In this document: in pieces, positions 20,853-28,899 of the stretch
How the letters are laid out: every line of letters starts with the position of its first letter
Numbering within the stretch: position 1 is the stretch's first letter
The notes under the pieces: model-generated
The model's input: only the letters and a program-made list of their open reading frames with translations
What the model was told of the DNA's origin: nothing
Databases searched by the model: none
Assembly: GCF_018885305.1 (NCBI RefSeq)
Contig: NZ_CP076544.1
Coordinates: forward strand, 2,976,001-3,040,000
Length of the DNA stretch: 64,000 nt
Direction: 5' to 3'
DNA from: Curtobacterium sp. L6-1
GTDB lineage: Bacteria > Actinomycetota > Actinomycetes > Actinomycetales > Microbacteriaceae
Position numbers and translations under genes: made by a program

Positions 20853-21545
20853 TCAGCGGTGCGGGGCCGGTCGCGGCGCGGGACGCCGCCCGATCCCGAC
20901 TCCGAGCCCGAGCCCGAGCCCGAGCCACAGCGGCGGCCAGGGCCAGCGGACCCGCAGCACGCCGGCGAGCACGACCTCACCGTCCAGGTCACCCGCGGCG
21001 AGCCGCCGCGTCACCTCCGTCGTCGGCAGGGCCCCGGCACCCGTGAGCCGGACGACGACGGTGTGCAGGGTCGTCGCCCGGCGCCACCGGGTCCGCAGTC
21101 CGCCCGCGACGGTCTGGACGCCCTCGACGACGTAGCGGTGCGGACCGTCGACGACGAACAGGCGGAGGTGCGTCCGGCGTCCGGCCGGAGTCCGCGTCCG
21201 GAGGTCGGCGAACCCGGCGACGACCCGGGAGGGCCGACGACGGATCCCGCGGACGACCCCCGCCCTGACCGCGGCGGCCCTGACCTCGGCGGCCCTGCCC
21301 GCCACCGCCCTGACCTCGGCCGCCGAGTCGCCCCGCCCGGCGCGGAGTTCGGGCGGAGCGGCGGTCAGGGTGAGCCGGTCGAGGTCGAGCAGCCCCCCGA
21401 TCCGCTCGGTGCTCCGGCCGACGGCCTCCGCGACGAACTCCGCCAGGCCGTCCCCGGCGTGCGCACCGCGCGGTCCGACCCGCCAGGGCACGCGGTCCAC
21501 CACGTGCACCCGACCCGTAAGGCGTACCCGGACGGTCACCGTCAT
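20853..21545 (-). CDS. Hypothetical protein with C-terminal membrane anchor
   Basis: The 230-residue protein begins MTVTVRVRLTGRVHVV. An AGGAGG ribosome site eight bases before the ATG supports this start. The middle (about 75-105) is an Ala/Arg/Val-rich repeat-like stretch (AAEVRAVAGRAAEVRA) and the C-terminus has a short glycine-leucine membrane segment (WLGLGLGLGVGIG) encoded by a GAGCCC repeat. I do not recognise a family. It is separated by 43 bases from the four-helix protein gene downstream and is divergent from the phosphotransferase. Confidence 0.6.
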   Translation of the reverse strand: MTVTVRVRLTGRVHVVDRVPWRVGPRGAHAGDGLAEFVAEAVGRSTERIGGLLDLDRLTLTAAPPELRAGRGDSAAEVRAVAGRAAEVRAAAVRAGVVRGIRRRPSRVVAGFADLRTRTPAGRRTHLRLFVVDGPHRYVVEGVQTVAGGLRTRWRRATTLHTVVVRLTGAGALPTTEVTRRLAAGDLDGEVVLAGVLRVRWPWPPLWLGLGLGLGVGIGRRPAPRPAPHR

Positions 21546-21680
21546 GTGTGTGCCTCCTCGGTGCGTCCCGGTCGGACGTCCCTGCCCCGGCGGGTAGCCG
21601 GACATGTGACATCTGGGACGTGGTGCGTCAGTGGTTCCCAGTCTTCCACGACCCGTGCACGCGCCCGTTACGATCACGGC

Positions 21681-22625
21681 GTGCCCACACCCCGAGCCGA
21701 GGTCGACGTCGACGAGGCCCTCGTCCGCGCCCTGCTCGCGGACCAACACCCCGACCTCGCCGATCGCACGCTCACGGTCGTGGCCAACGGCTGGGACAAC
21801 GTCCTGGTACGGCTCGGCCCCGGCGGCACGCCCGGCCCCGGCGGCGCGCCCGCCCCCGGCGATGCGCCCGGCCCCGACCTGGCCGTCCGACTCCCGCGCC
21901 GCGCCGCCGCCGCGGTGCTCGTCGAGCACGAACAGCGGTGGCTCCCGGAGATCGCACGGCTCGTCGCCGACGTCGTTCCCGTGCCGGCCCCACTGCGCAC
22001 CGGCCGCCCCGCCCTCGGGTTCCCGTGGTCGTGGAGCGTCGTGCCGTGGTTCCCCGGTGCGGCGGTCGGCGAGCGGGCGGGCGGCCCCGGGGTCGCGGCA
22101 GCGCTCGCCGCGTTCCTCGCCGCGCTGCACGTCCCGGCACCGGCCGACGCTCCGGTCAACCCGGTCCGTGCCGTCCCGCTGCACACCCGGACCGCGGCGG
22201 TCACCGAGCGGCTCGCGACCCACCCCGTCCCCCGGGCCGCCGATCTGGCGACCGCCTGGCGGAGGGCGGCGGACCTGCCGGCGTGGGCCGGGCCTCCCGT
22301 CTGGGTGCACGGCGACCTGCACCCCTTCAACCTGGTCGCCGGCGACGGCGCCTCCGCCGACCGGCTCGTCGCCGTCGTCGACTTCGGCGACGTCACCGCG
22401 GGGGACCCCGCCGTCGACCTCGCGACCGCGTGGCTCACCTTCGGCCGGGAGGCCCGTGCCGACTTCCGACGCCGCGTCACCGCGCAGGACGGCAGCCTCG
22501 ATCCGCAGACCTGGGGTCGGGCGCGCGGATGGGCCGTCTCGATCGCGTCGGCGCTCGCGGTCAGCGACGAGCCGTCGTTCCGCGCCGTGGCGCGGCGGGC
22601 GATCGACGCGGTCCTCGACGACTGA
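21681..22625 (+). CDS. Aminoglycoside phosphotransferase-like kinase
   Basis: The 314-residue protein has an APH fold: an N-lobe with LTVVANGWDNVLVRL, the catalytic loop WVHGDLHPFNLV near residue 210 and the metal-binding VVDFGDVTAGDP near residue 232. Small-molecule phosphorylation (aminoglycoside, macrolide, sugar or choline-type) is the family activity; the target is unknown. A Gly/Pro/Ala-rich insert (about 42-68, PGGTPGPGGAPAPGDAPGP) interrupts the N-lobe and is encoded by a near-repeat. The GTG at 21681 has TACGAT six bases upstream, a leaderless pattern. GCCTCCCGTC occurs inside at 22292-22301. Confidence 0.88.
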   Translation: MPTPRAEVDVDEALVRALLADQHPDLADRTLTVVANGWDNVLVRLGPGGTPGPGGAPAPGDAPGPDLAVRLPRRAAAAVLVEHEQRWLPEIARLVADVVPVPAPLRTGRPALGFPWSWSVVPWFPGAAVGERAGGPGVAAALAAFLAALHVPAPADAPVNPVRAVPLHTRTAAVTERLATHPVPRAADLATAWRRAADLPAWAGPPVWVHGDLHPFNLVAGDGASADRLVAVVDFGDVTAGDPAVDLATAWLTFGREARADFRRRVTAQDGSLDPQTWGRARGWAVSIASALAVSDEPSFRAVARRAIDAVLDD

Positions 22626-22738
22626 GCGCCGCCGCCCTCCGCTTCCCGCACGACGGTCGGCAGGGGGTTCCGTCGCCCGAGGCGCGGGGTTAGCGTCTCC
22701 CCACACCATCCGTGCACGTGAAGATCGGGAGGGGCCTC

Positions 22739-23374
22739 ATGACCCTCGAGTTCCGCGTCCAGCACGACGTCGCCACCGACGCCGCTCCCTCCCGTCCAGC
22801 TGTCCACCGCGGTCGTCTCGGCCGGGTCCTCGACCGTCTCGCGGCCCGTCGGACGGCGTCCCGTCTCCGTCGCCTCGACGCCGACCAGGCCGAACTCGCC
22901 GACCTCCAGCGCGTGCTGTCCGACGCCCGGGCGGTCGTCGAGCGCGGGTGGATCCAGCACGCGTGGTTCGCCTACCTCGACGACCGCGGACGGACCCGCA
23001 CCGCGTCGAGCGCCGCCGCCACCGAGGTCACCGGCCGCCCGCTCGTCGGCGCGTGCCTGGTCGGAGCGGTGGTCGACGCCGCCGGAGGTCCGCACGCCGT
23101 GCACGCGCAGCCCGTGCAGCGGTCGCTCGACCTCGTCTGGCACGCACTCGCCACCACCGAGGGCGACCCGGTGGCGTGGTGCCCGGCGCCGGACGTCCGG
23201 ATGGCCCGGGTGCGGGACCTGACACGGTGGAACGACAGCGGCGGACGCACGGCCGAACAGGTCGGCGGTCTGCTGCTCACCGCCGAGCGGGTGGCGGTGC
23301 GCGAGGCCGACCGGATCGCGGCCCGCGCGGCGGAACTGCGCGGGAAGGTCACGATCCGCGGAACCGGCTCGTAG
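22739..23374 (+). CDS. DUF6197-like protein
   Basis: The 211-residue protein has an Arg/Asp/Ala-rich N-terminal helix region (about 20-60) followed by a conserved-looking block: VLSDARAVVERGWIQHAWF, LVGACLVGAVVDAAGG, SLDLVWHAL, then RVRDLTRWNDSGGRTAEQV, which resembles the DUF6197 pattern ending in a Trp-Asn-Asp and RT motif. Function is unknown. The ATG at 22739 has GGGAGGGG upstream and TAGCGT at 22691 as a probable -10, so this gene has a normal leader. Assignment to the family is by memory of the pattern and moderately sure. Confidence 0.65.
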   Translation: MTLEFRVQHDVATDAAPSRPAVHRGRLGRVLDRLAARRTASRLRRLDADQAELADLQRVLSDARAVVERGWIQHAWFAYLDDRGRTRTASSAAATEVTGRPLVGACLVGAVVDAAGGPHAVHAQPVQRSLDLVWHALATTEGDPVAWCPAPDVRMARVRDLTRWNDSGGRTAEQVGGLLLTAERVAVREADRIAARAAELRGKVTIRGTGS

Positions 23375-23581
23375 CCGACGACCCGCGCTGATCGTTACCG
23401 TTCTCTCAGGCTCGCCGGTACAGCTCCGCTCCGAACTGGGGTTTTCCTGACACCTGTGATGCGTGTCGGGCGTGGTCCGACTGCCGCGGAGTCCGGATCA
23501 CGCACGCGACCTGCGTAGCTTGGGGGCCGTTCGTGCCCCGATCCGTGGGTCGAACTGCCGACCGGAGGGAGCGGAGAACCG
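23375..23581 (+). promoter_or_regulatory. Leader and promoter region of the osmoprotectant operon
   Basis: This 207-base gap precedes the OpuC-type operon. A TAGCTT at 23516-23521 is a candidate -10 element, about 60 bases before the first start. A small inverted repeat with GACAC/GTGTC arms lies near 23449-23468. No further structure is clear. Confidence 0.45.
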
Positions 23582-24229
23582 GTGTTCCAGTACATCGCCG
23601 AGCGATGGGACCAGATCTGGTTCTCGTCCTGGCAGCACTTCTCACTGGTGGTCCAGTGCGTGGTGCTCGCGACCGTCATCGCCGTGGTGCTCGCGGCCCT
23701 CGTCTACCGGATCCCCGGTCTGCGATCCGCCGCGAACGAGGTCTCGACCATCGGGTTGACGCTGCCGTCGTTCGCCGTCATCGGTCTGCTGCTCGTGCCG
23801 CTCGGGTTCGGCGTCGTGCCGTCCGTCGTCACGGTGACCTTCTTCGCCGCCCTGCCGATCCTGCGCAACGCGGTCGTCGGGCTCAACGAGATCCCGCCCG
23901 CGGTCGTCGAGTCGGCCCGCGGCATCGGGATGAGCCGCTTCCGCACCCTGGTGCAGGTCGAGCTGCCGATGGCCTGGCCGATCATCCTCACCGGCGTGCG
24001 GGTCTCCGCGCAGATGGTGATGGGCGTCGCCGCGGTCGCCGCGTACGCACTCGGCCCCGGACTCGGCAGCTTCATCTTCTCCGGGCTGTCCCGCCTCGGT
24101 GGCGCGAACTCGCTCAACTCCGTCGTCGTCGGGACCGTGGGCGTCGTGCTGCTCGCCCTGGTCCTCGACCTCCTGCTCCTCGGCCTCGGCCGCCTGACCA
24201 CCTCGAGAGGTATCCGTGTCCAGCACTGA
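23582..24229 (+). CDS. Glycine betaine/osmoprotectant ABC permease (OpuCB-like)
   Basis: The 215-residue protein is a binding-protein-dependent transport permease with five to six helices and the EAA-type cytoplasmic loop (NEIPPAVVESARGIGMSRFRTL, about residues 108-130, with a Gly in the expected place). The short length and FQYIAERWDQIWFSSWQH start are typical of OpuC/OsmU-type permeases for betaine, choline or carnitine. The GTG at 23582 has GGAG upstream. It begins a four-gene importer and overlaps the ATPase gene by 14 bases. Confidence 0.9.
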   Translation: MFQYIAERWDQIWFSSWQHFSLVVQCVVLATVIAVVLAALVYRIPGLRSAANEVSTIGLTLPSFAVIGLLLVPLGFGVVPSVVTVTFFAALPILRNAVVGLNEIPPAVVESARGIGMSRFRTLVQVELPMAWPIILTGVRVSAQMVMGVAAVAAYALGPGLGSFIFSGLSRLGGANSLNSVVVGTVGVVLLALVLDLLLLGLGRLTTSRGIRVQH

Positions 24230-25544
24230 CTCCCCGACCACCGCGCCCGACACCGACGTGACCGGCCGGAGCATCCTGCTCGACCAGGTCACCAAGCGGT
24301 ACCCGGGCCAGGCGAAGCCCGCGGTCGACGGCATCACGCTCGAGATCCCGGCCGGCAAGATCGTCATGCTCGTCGGCCCGTCCGGCTGCGGCAAGACCAC
24401 CACGCTCAAGATGATCAACCGCCTCATCGAGCCCACCGAGGGCCGCATCGTGGTGGGCGACGACGACGTGACGAAGATCGACGGTGACGAGCTGCGCCGC
24501 CGGATGGGCTACGTCATCCAGGCGGGCGGCCTGTTCCCGCACATGACCGTCGCGGCGAACATCGCGGTCGTGCCGAAGATGCTCGGCTGGTCGAAGGACA
24601 GGATCGCGGCCCGCGTCGACGAACTGCTCGAGCTCGTGTCGCTCGACCCGGACACCTACCGCGACCGCTACCCCCGCGAGCTCTCCGGTGGACAGCAGCA
24701 GCGCGTCGGGGTGGCCCGCGCCCTCGCCGCCGACCCGCCCGTGCTCCTGATGGACGAGCCGTTCGGCGCCGTCGACCCCATCACCCGCCAGCGCCTGCAG
24801 GACGAGCTCATCCGCATCCAGGCCGAGCTGCACAAGACGATCGTCATCGTCACCCACGACTTCGACGAGGCCGTGAAGCTCGGCGACTGGATCGTCGTGT
24901 TCTCGGAGGGTGCGCACATCGTGCAGTACGACTCCCCGGAGCGGATCCTGGCCGAGCCCGCGAACGAGTTCGTCGAGAACTTCATCGGCTCGGGTGCCGG
25001 GCTGAAGCAGCTGACGCTCACCCGCGTCCGCGAGGTCGGTCTCGCCGAGGCCGTGACCTGCTCGCCGGGTGAGCAGACCGCCGCCGTGCTCCAGCGGATG
25101 CGCGAGGCCGGCGGCCACGGGCACGCCGTCGTCGTCGACCGTCGGCAGCGCCCGATCGGCTGGCCGTCGCGCCGTCAGCTCGAGCGCCTCGACAAGGTGC
25201 CGGAGGGCATCGCGGCGGACCTGCCCGTCGTGACCGAGGCCTCGACGCTCAACGACGCCCTCGACACCATGCTCGTCTCGAGTGCCGGCGCCGCGCTCGT
25301 CACCGGGGGCCGGGACGCGTTCCGGGGCGTCATCACGGTCGAGACCGTCATGGACGCCATCACCCGTACCCGCGCCGCCGCCGCCGAGGACCAGGCCTAC
25401 ACCCCGGTCGGGACGAACACGAACCCGATCGGCACCGTGTCGAGCGCCGAACGCGGTGACCTCGGCGACGAGCCGACCGGTTCCGCCGCCGACTCGCTCG
25501 CCACGGACGTGGACACCGCGGCCGACGGTCGGGGTGACCGGTGA
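24216..25544 (+). CDS. Glycine betaine/osmoprotectant ABC ATPase with CBS domains (OpuCA-like)
   Basis: The 442-residue ATPase has Walker A GPSGCGKTT near residue 53, LSGGQQQRVGVARAL, Walker B LLMDEPFGAVD and the switch VTHDFDEA. Residues about 270-390 form a CBS pair (AVVVDRRQRPIG, DLPVVTEASTLNDALDTMLVS, VETVMDAI). In OpuA-type systems the CBS pair senses ionic strength, or c-di-AMP in some relatives. The acidic C-terminal tail of about 45 residues may contribute to salt sensing. The GTG at 24216 overlaps the permease gene; its own stop overlaps the next GTG by four bases. Confidence 0.93.
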   Translation: MSSTDSPTTAPDTDVTGRSILLDQVTKRYPGQAKPAVDGITLEIPAGKIVMLVGPSGCGKTTTLKMINRLIEPTEGRIVVGDDDVTKIDGDELRRRMGYVIQAGGLFPHMTVAANIAVVPKMLGWSKDRIAARVDELLELVSLDPDTYRDRYPRELSGGQQQRVGVARALAADPPVLLMDEPFGAVDPITRQRLQDELIRIQAELHKTIVIVTHDFDEAVKLGDWIVVFSEGAHIVQYDSPERILAEPANEFVENFIGSGAGLKQLTLTRVREVGLAEAVTCSPGEQTAAVLQRMREAGGHGHAVVVDRRQRPIGWPSRRQLERLDKVPEGIAADLPVVTEASTLNDALDTMLVSSAGAALVTGGRDAFRGVITVETVMDAITRTRAAAAEDQAYTPVGTNTNPIGTVSSAERGDLGDEPTGSAADSLATDVDTAADGRGDR

Positions 25545-26305
25545 GCGACGTCGTCGCCGCGTCGCCCGCGACCGGGCAGCGGACCAGCTGGCGCGGGCTC
25601 GTCGTCCAGCCGGTCGTCATCCTCGTGGTGCTCGGCGCGTTCGCCCTCTGGCTGGCGAACGCCGAACTGACCGACTCGGAACGCTCGACCCTCAACCCGT
25701 CCGGGCTGCTCGACCTCACCTGGCAGCACCTCATGCTGACCGTCGTGTCGACCGTCATCGTGCTCGTCATCGCCATCCCGCTCGGTGTCGCGCTCACCCG
25801 CGGTCCGCTCCGGAAGGCGAGCGGCACGATCCTGGCCGTCGCGAACTTCGGGCAGGCGGCACCGGCGGTCGGCCTCATCGTGCTCCTGGCCTTCTGGCTC
25901 GGGTTCACGTTCTGGGCAGCGGTCGTCGCGCTCGTGCTCTACGCGATCCTGCCGGTGCTGCGGAACACGATCATCGGCATCGAGAGCGTCGACGCCCGGC
26001 TCGTCGAGGCCGGTCGGGGCATGGGCATGAGCGCCGCCGCGGTGCTGCTCAAGGTCGAACTGCCCCTGGCCGTACCCGTCATGCTCGCCGGCATCCGCAC
26101 CGCGCTCGTGCTCCTGGTCGGGTCGGCCGCCCTCGCCACGTTCATCGGTGCCGGTGGCCTCGGGCTGCTCATCACCACGGGCGTGAACCTGTTCCTGCCG
26201 AAGGTGCTCGTCTCCGGCGCACTCCTCATCGCCCTGCTCGCCCTGTCCATCGACTGGCTCGGCCGCATCGTCGAGACGTTCGCCCGACCGAAGGGACTTC
26301 GATGA
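25541..26305 (+). CDS. Glycine betaine/osmoprotectant ABC permease (OpuCD-like)
   Basis: The second permease of the importer, 254 residues, with an N-terminal helix at about 24-42, a short extracytoplasmic stretch (NAELTDSERSTLNPSGLL) and five more helices. The cytoplasmic coupling loop is ESVDARLVEAGRGMGMSAAAVLLKVELP (about 145-172). The pair of unequal permeases with one CBS-bearing ATPase matches the OpuC arrangement. Start and stop overlap both neighbours by four bases. Confidence 0.9.
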   Translation: MSDVVAASPATGQRTSWRGLVVQPVVILVVLGAFALWLANAELTDSERSTLNPSGLLDLTWQHLMLTVVSTVIVLVIAIPLGVALTRGPLRKASGTILAVANFGQAAPAVGLIVLLAFWLGFTFWAAVVALVLYAILPVLRNTIIGIESVDARLVEAGRGMGMSAAAVLLKVELPLAVPVMLAGIRTALVLLVGSAALATFIGAGGLGLLITTGVNLFLPKVLVSGALLIALLALSIDWLGRIVETFARPKGLR

Positions 26306-27378
26306 CCCGCCGCCCGACCACCCGGACCAGCCCGACCACCCGGACCAGCGCGACCGCCCGGCCCAGCCCGACCGCCCGGACCCGGACCCGCCGTGCACTG
26401 ACCGCCACCGTCCTGGCGGGCGTGACCACGAGCCTCCTGGCCGGGTGCGGCCTGCAGCCGGCGGCCGCCTTCGTGCCGGCCGCCGCGCCCGGTTCGATCG
26501 AGCACGTCGAGGGCCTGCCCGAGGACGCGCCCCTGACCGTCACCGCGAAGAACTTCACCGAGCAGCTCGTGCTCGGCAAGATCGCGGTGCTCGCCGCCTC
26601 CGCCGCGGGCTTCGACGTCACCGACGAGACGAACGTGCCCGGCTCGGTGGCCGTGCGGCAGCTGATGACCTCGCACGACGCCGACATGACGTACGAGTAC
26701 ACCGGCACCGCCTGGCTGACCTTCATGGGCCACAAGGAGGGCATCCCGGACAAGACCGAGCAGTGGCAGGCGGTCAAGGACGAGGACGCCGGCAACGGGC
26801 TCACCTGGCTGAAGCCGGCGCCGATGAACAACACGTACGCCTTCGCGGTGCGGAAGGAGGCGGTCGGGGAGCTCGGCGACATCACGAAGCTCTCGCAGAT
26901 CGCCGACCTGCCCGTCGAGGACCGCACGTTCTGCGTCGAGTCCGAGTTCAACTCCCGCCCGGACGGCTTCAAGCCGATGCTCGAGCAGTACGGGCTGACG
27001 CTCGGCGGCTCCGGCGACGGCGGGATCCCGAAGGGCAACGTCGACATCCTCGACACCGGCACGGTCTACACGGCGACCGACCGGGGGACGTGCAACTTCG
27101 GTGAGGTCTTCACCACCGACGGGCGCATCAAGTCGCTCGGACTCAGCGTGCTCGAGGACGACCGCGGGTTCTTCCCCGCGTACAACGTCGCTCCGGTGCT
27201 GTCGACGGCGACGCTCGAGCGGTACCCGCAGCTCGAGGGCGTGTTCGACCAGATCTCGCCGAAGCTCACCGACGCGGTGCTGCAGGAGCTCAACCGGCAG
27301 GTCGACGTCGAGGGGCGCGAGCCGGCCGACGTGGCCTTCGAGTGGATGGTGAAGGAGGGCTTCATCACGAAGCCCTGA
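26302..27378 (+). CDS. Osmoprotectant ABC substrate-binding lipoprotein (OpuCC-like)
   Basis: The 358-residue protein has a lipobox TTSLLAGCG (Cys near 49) and an OpuAC/OsmF-type binding domain (about 80-355): LTVTAKNFTEQLVLGKIA, VPGSVAVRQLMTSHDADM, YEYTGTAWLTF and the C-terminal PAYNVAPVLSTATLERYPQL. It should capture betaine, choline or a similar solute outside the membrane. The n-region before the lipobox is stretched by four 18-bp units coding six-residue repeats such as TTRTSP, making the signal peptide unusually long and Thr/Arg-rich; a start closer to the hydrophobic core is possible. Confidence 0.9.
   Translation: MTRRPTTRTSPTTRTSATARPSPTARTRTRRALTATVLAGVTTSLLAGCGLQPAAAFVPAAAPGSIEHVEGLPEDAPLTVTAKNFTEQLVLGKIAVLAASAAGFDVTDETNVPGSVAVRQLMTSHDADMTYEYTGTAWLTFMGHKEGIPDKTEQWQAVKDEDAGNGLTWLKPAPMNNTYAFAVRKEAVGELGDITKLSQIADLPVEDRTFCVESEFNSRPDGFKPMLEQYGLTLGGSGDGGIPKGNVDILDTGTVYTATDRGTCNFGEVFTTDGRIKSLGLSVLEDDRGFFPAYNVAPVLSTATLERYPQLEGVFDQISPKLTDAVLQELNRQVDVEGREPADVAFEWMVKEGFITKP
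26317..26388 (+). repeat. Four 18-bp in-frame repeats in a signal peptide
   Basis: Units begin at 26317, 26335, 26353 and 26371, the first being ACCACCCGGACCAGCCCG, and encode TTRTSP, TTRTSA, TARPSP and TARTRT. They lengthen the n-region of the binding lipoprotein without breaking the frame. Confidence 0.8.
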
Positions 27379-27442
27379 GGCGGGCACGGTCCGCTCGGCA
27401 CGGATGCGGTCGGACCGCACCGTCCGGGTCACGACGTGACCG

Positions 27443-27496
27443 CACGACGGACGGGAGGCTCCCCACCAGCGGGTGGGGAGCCTCCCGTCCGTCGTG
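27443..27496. terminator. Hairpin terminator (GACGGGAGGC family), 25-bp stem
   Basis: Arms 27443-27467 and 27472-27496 pair perfectly with a four-base loop. It closes the osmoprotectant operon. The inner stem differs from the other family members while GACGGGAGGC is kept. Confidence 0.83.
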
Positions 27497-27550
27497 TGCC
27501 CGGGACGGCCGCCCAGCCGGCGCCGCGAGGCGCCCCGTTACGCTGTCCCC

Positions 27551-28723
27551 GTGTCAGAGCCACGACGGAGTCCGGGCAGCCAAGCTTCACTGCGTGAAGC
27601 CAACCGGGGTCGCGTGGTCGCAGCCGTGAAGCGCCACGGCGGGCTGACGCAGGTCGAGCTGGCGGGCGTCACCGGCCTCAGCCCGGCCACGGTGTCGAAC
27701 ATCGTCAAGGAACTCGTCGCGACCGGCGCCCTGCACGCCACCCCGAGCACGTCGAGCGGACGTCGGGCGCTCCGCGTGACGTTGCCCCACGGCCTCGGGT
27801 TGGTCGCCGGCGTGCACGTCTCGCCCCGGCACCTGCGCCTGGCGCTGTCCGACCTCAACGGCACGGTGCTCGCCGAACGGCACATGCCGCTCGCCCGGGA
27901 CCACCGGGCCGACGCCGAGCTCGACCGGACGGCGCTGCTCGTGATGGACATGGCGGAGTCGGTCGAGTCGTCGATGGACGAGGTGCTGGCCGTCGGGTTG
28001 GCGGTCTCAGCACCGATCGACCGGAGGTCCGGCATGACGGCCCGCGGCGGGATCCTGCGCGGGTGGGACGGGATCCCGATCGGCGCCTCGCTCGAGCGCC
28101 GGGTGGGCAAGCCGGTCCAGGTCGACAACGCCGCGAACCTGTCCGCCCTGGCGGAGCACCGCAGCGGCGCCGCGCGTGGTCGGAGCACGGCCATCACGAT
28201 CGACGCGGGGCACGGCATCGGCGCCGGTCTCGTGCTCGACGGCAGGCTCTTCCGCGGGCACCACGGCGTCGCCGGCGAGTTCGGGCACACCCCGGTCCTG
28301 CCGCACGGGCCGGTGTGCCGGTGCGGGAACCGCGGCTGCCTGGAGGCCGTGGCCGGTGCCCCCGCGGTGCTCGAGTCGATCCGCGACGAGGTGGGGACGC
28401 TCAAGACGACCGACCTGATCCTCCGCGCGATGTCCGGGGACGCGGTCTGCATCCGGGCGATCGCGGACGCGGGGCGTGCGATCGGGACGGCCGCCGTCGG
28501 GTTGTGCAACGTGCTCGACCCGGAGCGGATCGTCGTGACCGGGGAGTTCGCGCGGGCGGGGGAGCTGCTGCTCGGGCCGATGCGGCACGCGCTCGAGTCG
28601 ATGACGGTCGTCGACGCCGACGGGACGCCGGACGTCGTGCAGGGGCAGCTCGGCGAGAAGGCAGCCGTGACGGGGGCACTGGCGATCGCGATCGAGGCGG
28701 TGGACGTCACCAGCCCGCGCTGA
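27551..28723 (+). CDS. ROK family transcriptional repressor
   Basis: The 390-residue protein has an N-terminal winged helix (about 15-75: SLREANRGRVVAAVKRHGG, SPATVSNIVKEL) and a ROK kinase-like domain. The sugar-binding and zinc region is complete: GEFGHTPV, then GPVCRCGNRGCLEAVAG near residue 253 with a Cys-rich CxCGxxGCxE motif. ROK repressors of the XylR/NagC type bind sugars or sugar phosphates and control a nearby uptake operon; the adjacent monosaccharide ABC importer is the obvious target. The GTG at 27551 has TACGCT six bases upstream, a leaderless pattern. Confidence 0.92.
   Translation: MSEPRRSPGSQASLREANRGRVVAAVKRHGGLTQVELAGVTGLSPATVSNIVKELVATGALHATPSTSSGRRALRVTLPHGLGLVAGVHVSPRHLRLALSDLNGTVLAERHMPLARDHRADAELDRTALLVMDMAESVESSMDEVLAVGLAVSAPIDRRSGMTARGGILRGWDGIPIGASLERRVGKPVQVDNAANLSALAEHRSGAARGRSTAITIDAGHGIGAGLVLDGRLFRGHHGVAGEFGHTPVLPHGPVCRCGNRGCLEAVAGAPAVLESIRDEVGTLKTTDLILRAMSGDAVCIRAIADAGRAIGTAAVGLCNVLDPERIVVTGEFARAGELLLGPMRHALESMTVVDADGTPDVVQGQLGEKAAVTGALAIAIEAVDVTSPR
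27584..27600. promoter_or_regulatory. Palindrome inside the start of the ROK gene
   Basis: GCTTCAC-TGC-GTGAAGC is a perfect seven-base inverted repeat 33 bases into the coding region. Because the transcript appears leaderless, a site here would overlap early elongation. It also encodes part of the conserved SLREAN helix, so chance or coding constraint is possible. Confidence 0.35.
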
Positions 28724-28784
28724 ACGGGCGGGTGCCGGCCGTCCCGGCCAGCCGGACCGTGCCACCCGCCGAGCGGTGCCGAGA

Positions 28785-28853
28785 TAACGATTTCGTCACG
28801 TCCCCGCACCCTTGCGTTCAACTCTTGCAGCCAACCGACCTCGCTGGCACACT
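28785..28853 (+). promoter_or_regulatory. Promoter and possible ROK operator of the sugar importer
   Basis: TTGCAG (28825-28830) and CACACT (28848-28853) are separated by 17 bases and give a plausible -35/-10 pair. Upstream, TAACGATTTCGTCA (28785-28798) is an imperfect palindrome around ACGA-TT-TCGT, A/T-rich against the local sequence, and could be the site for the ROK repressor encoded next door. Confidence 0.45.
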
Positions 28854-28899
28854 CAGGGCACCGCCAACGTGGGCGGTCCACCTGTTGGAGGACATTTCG

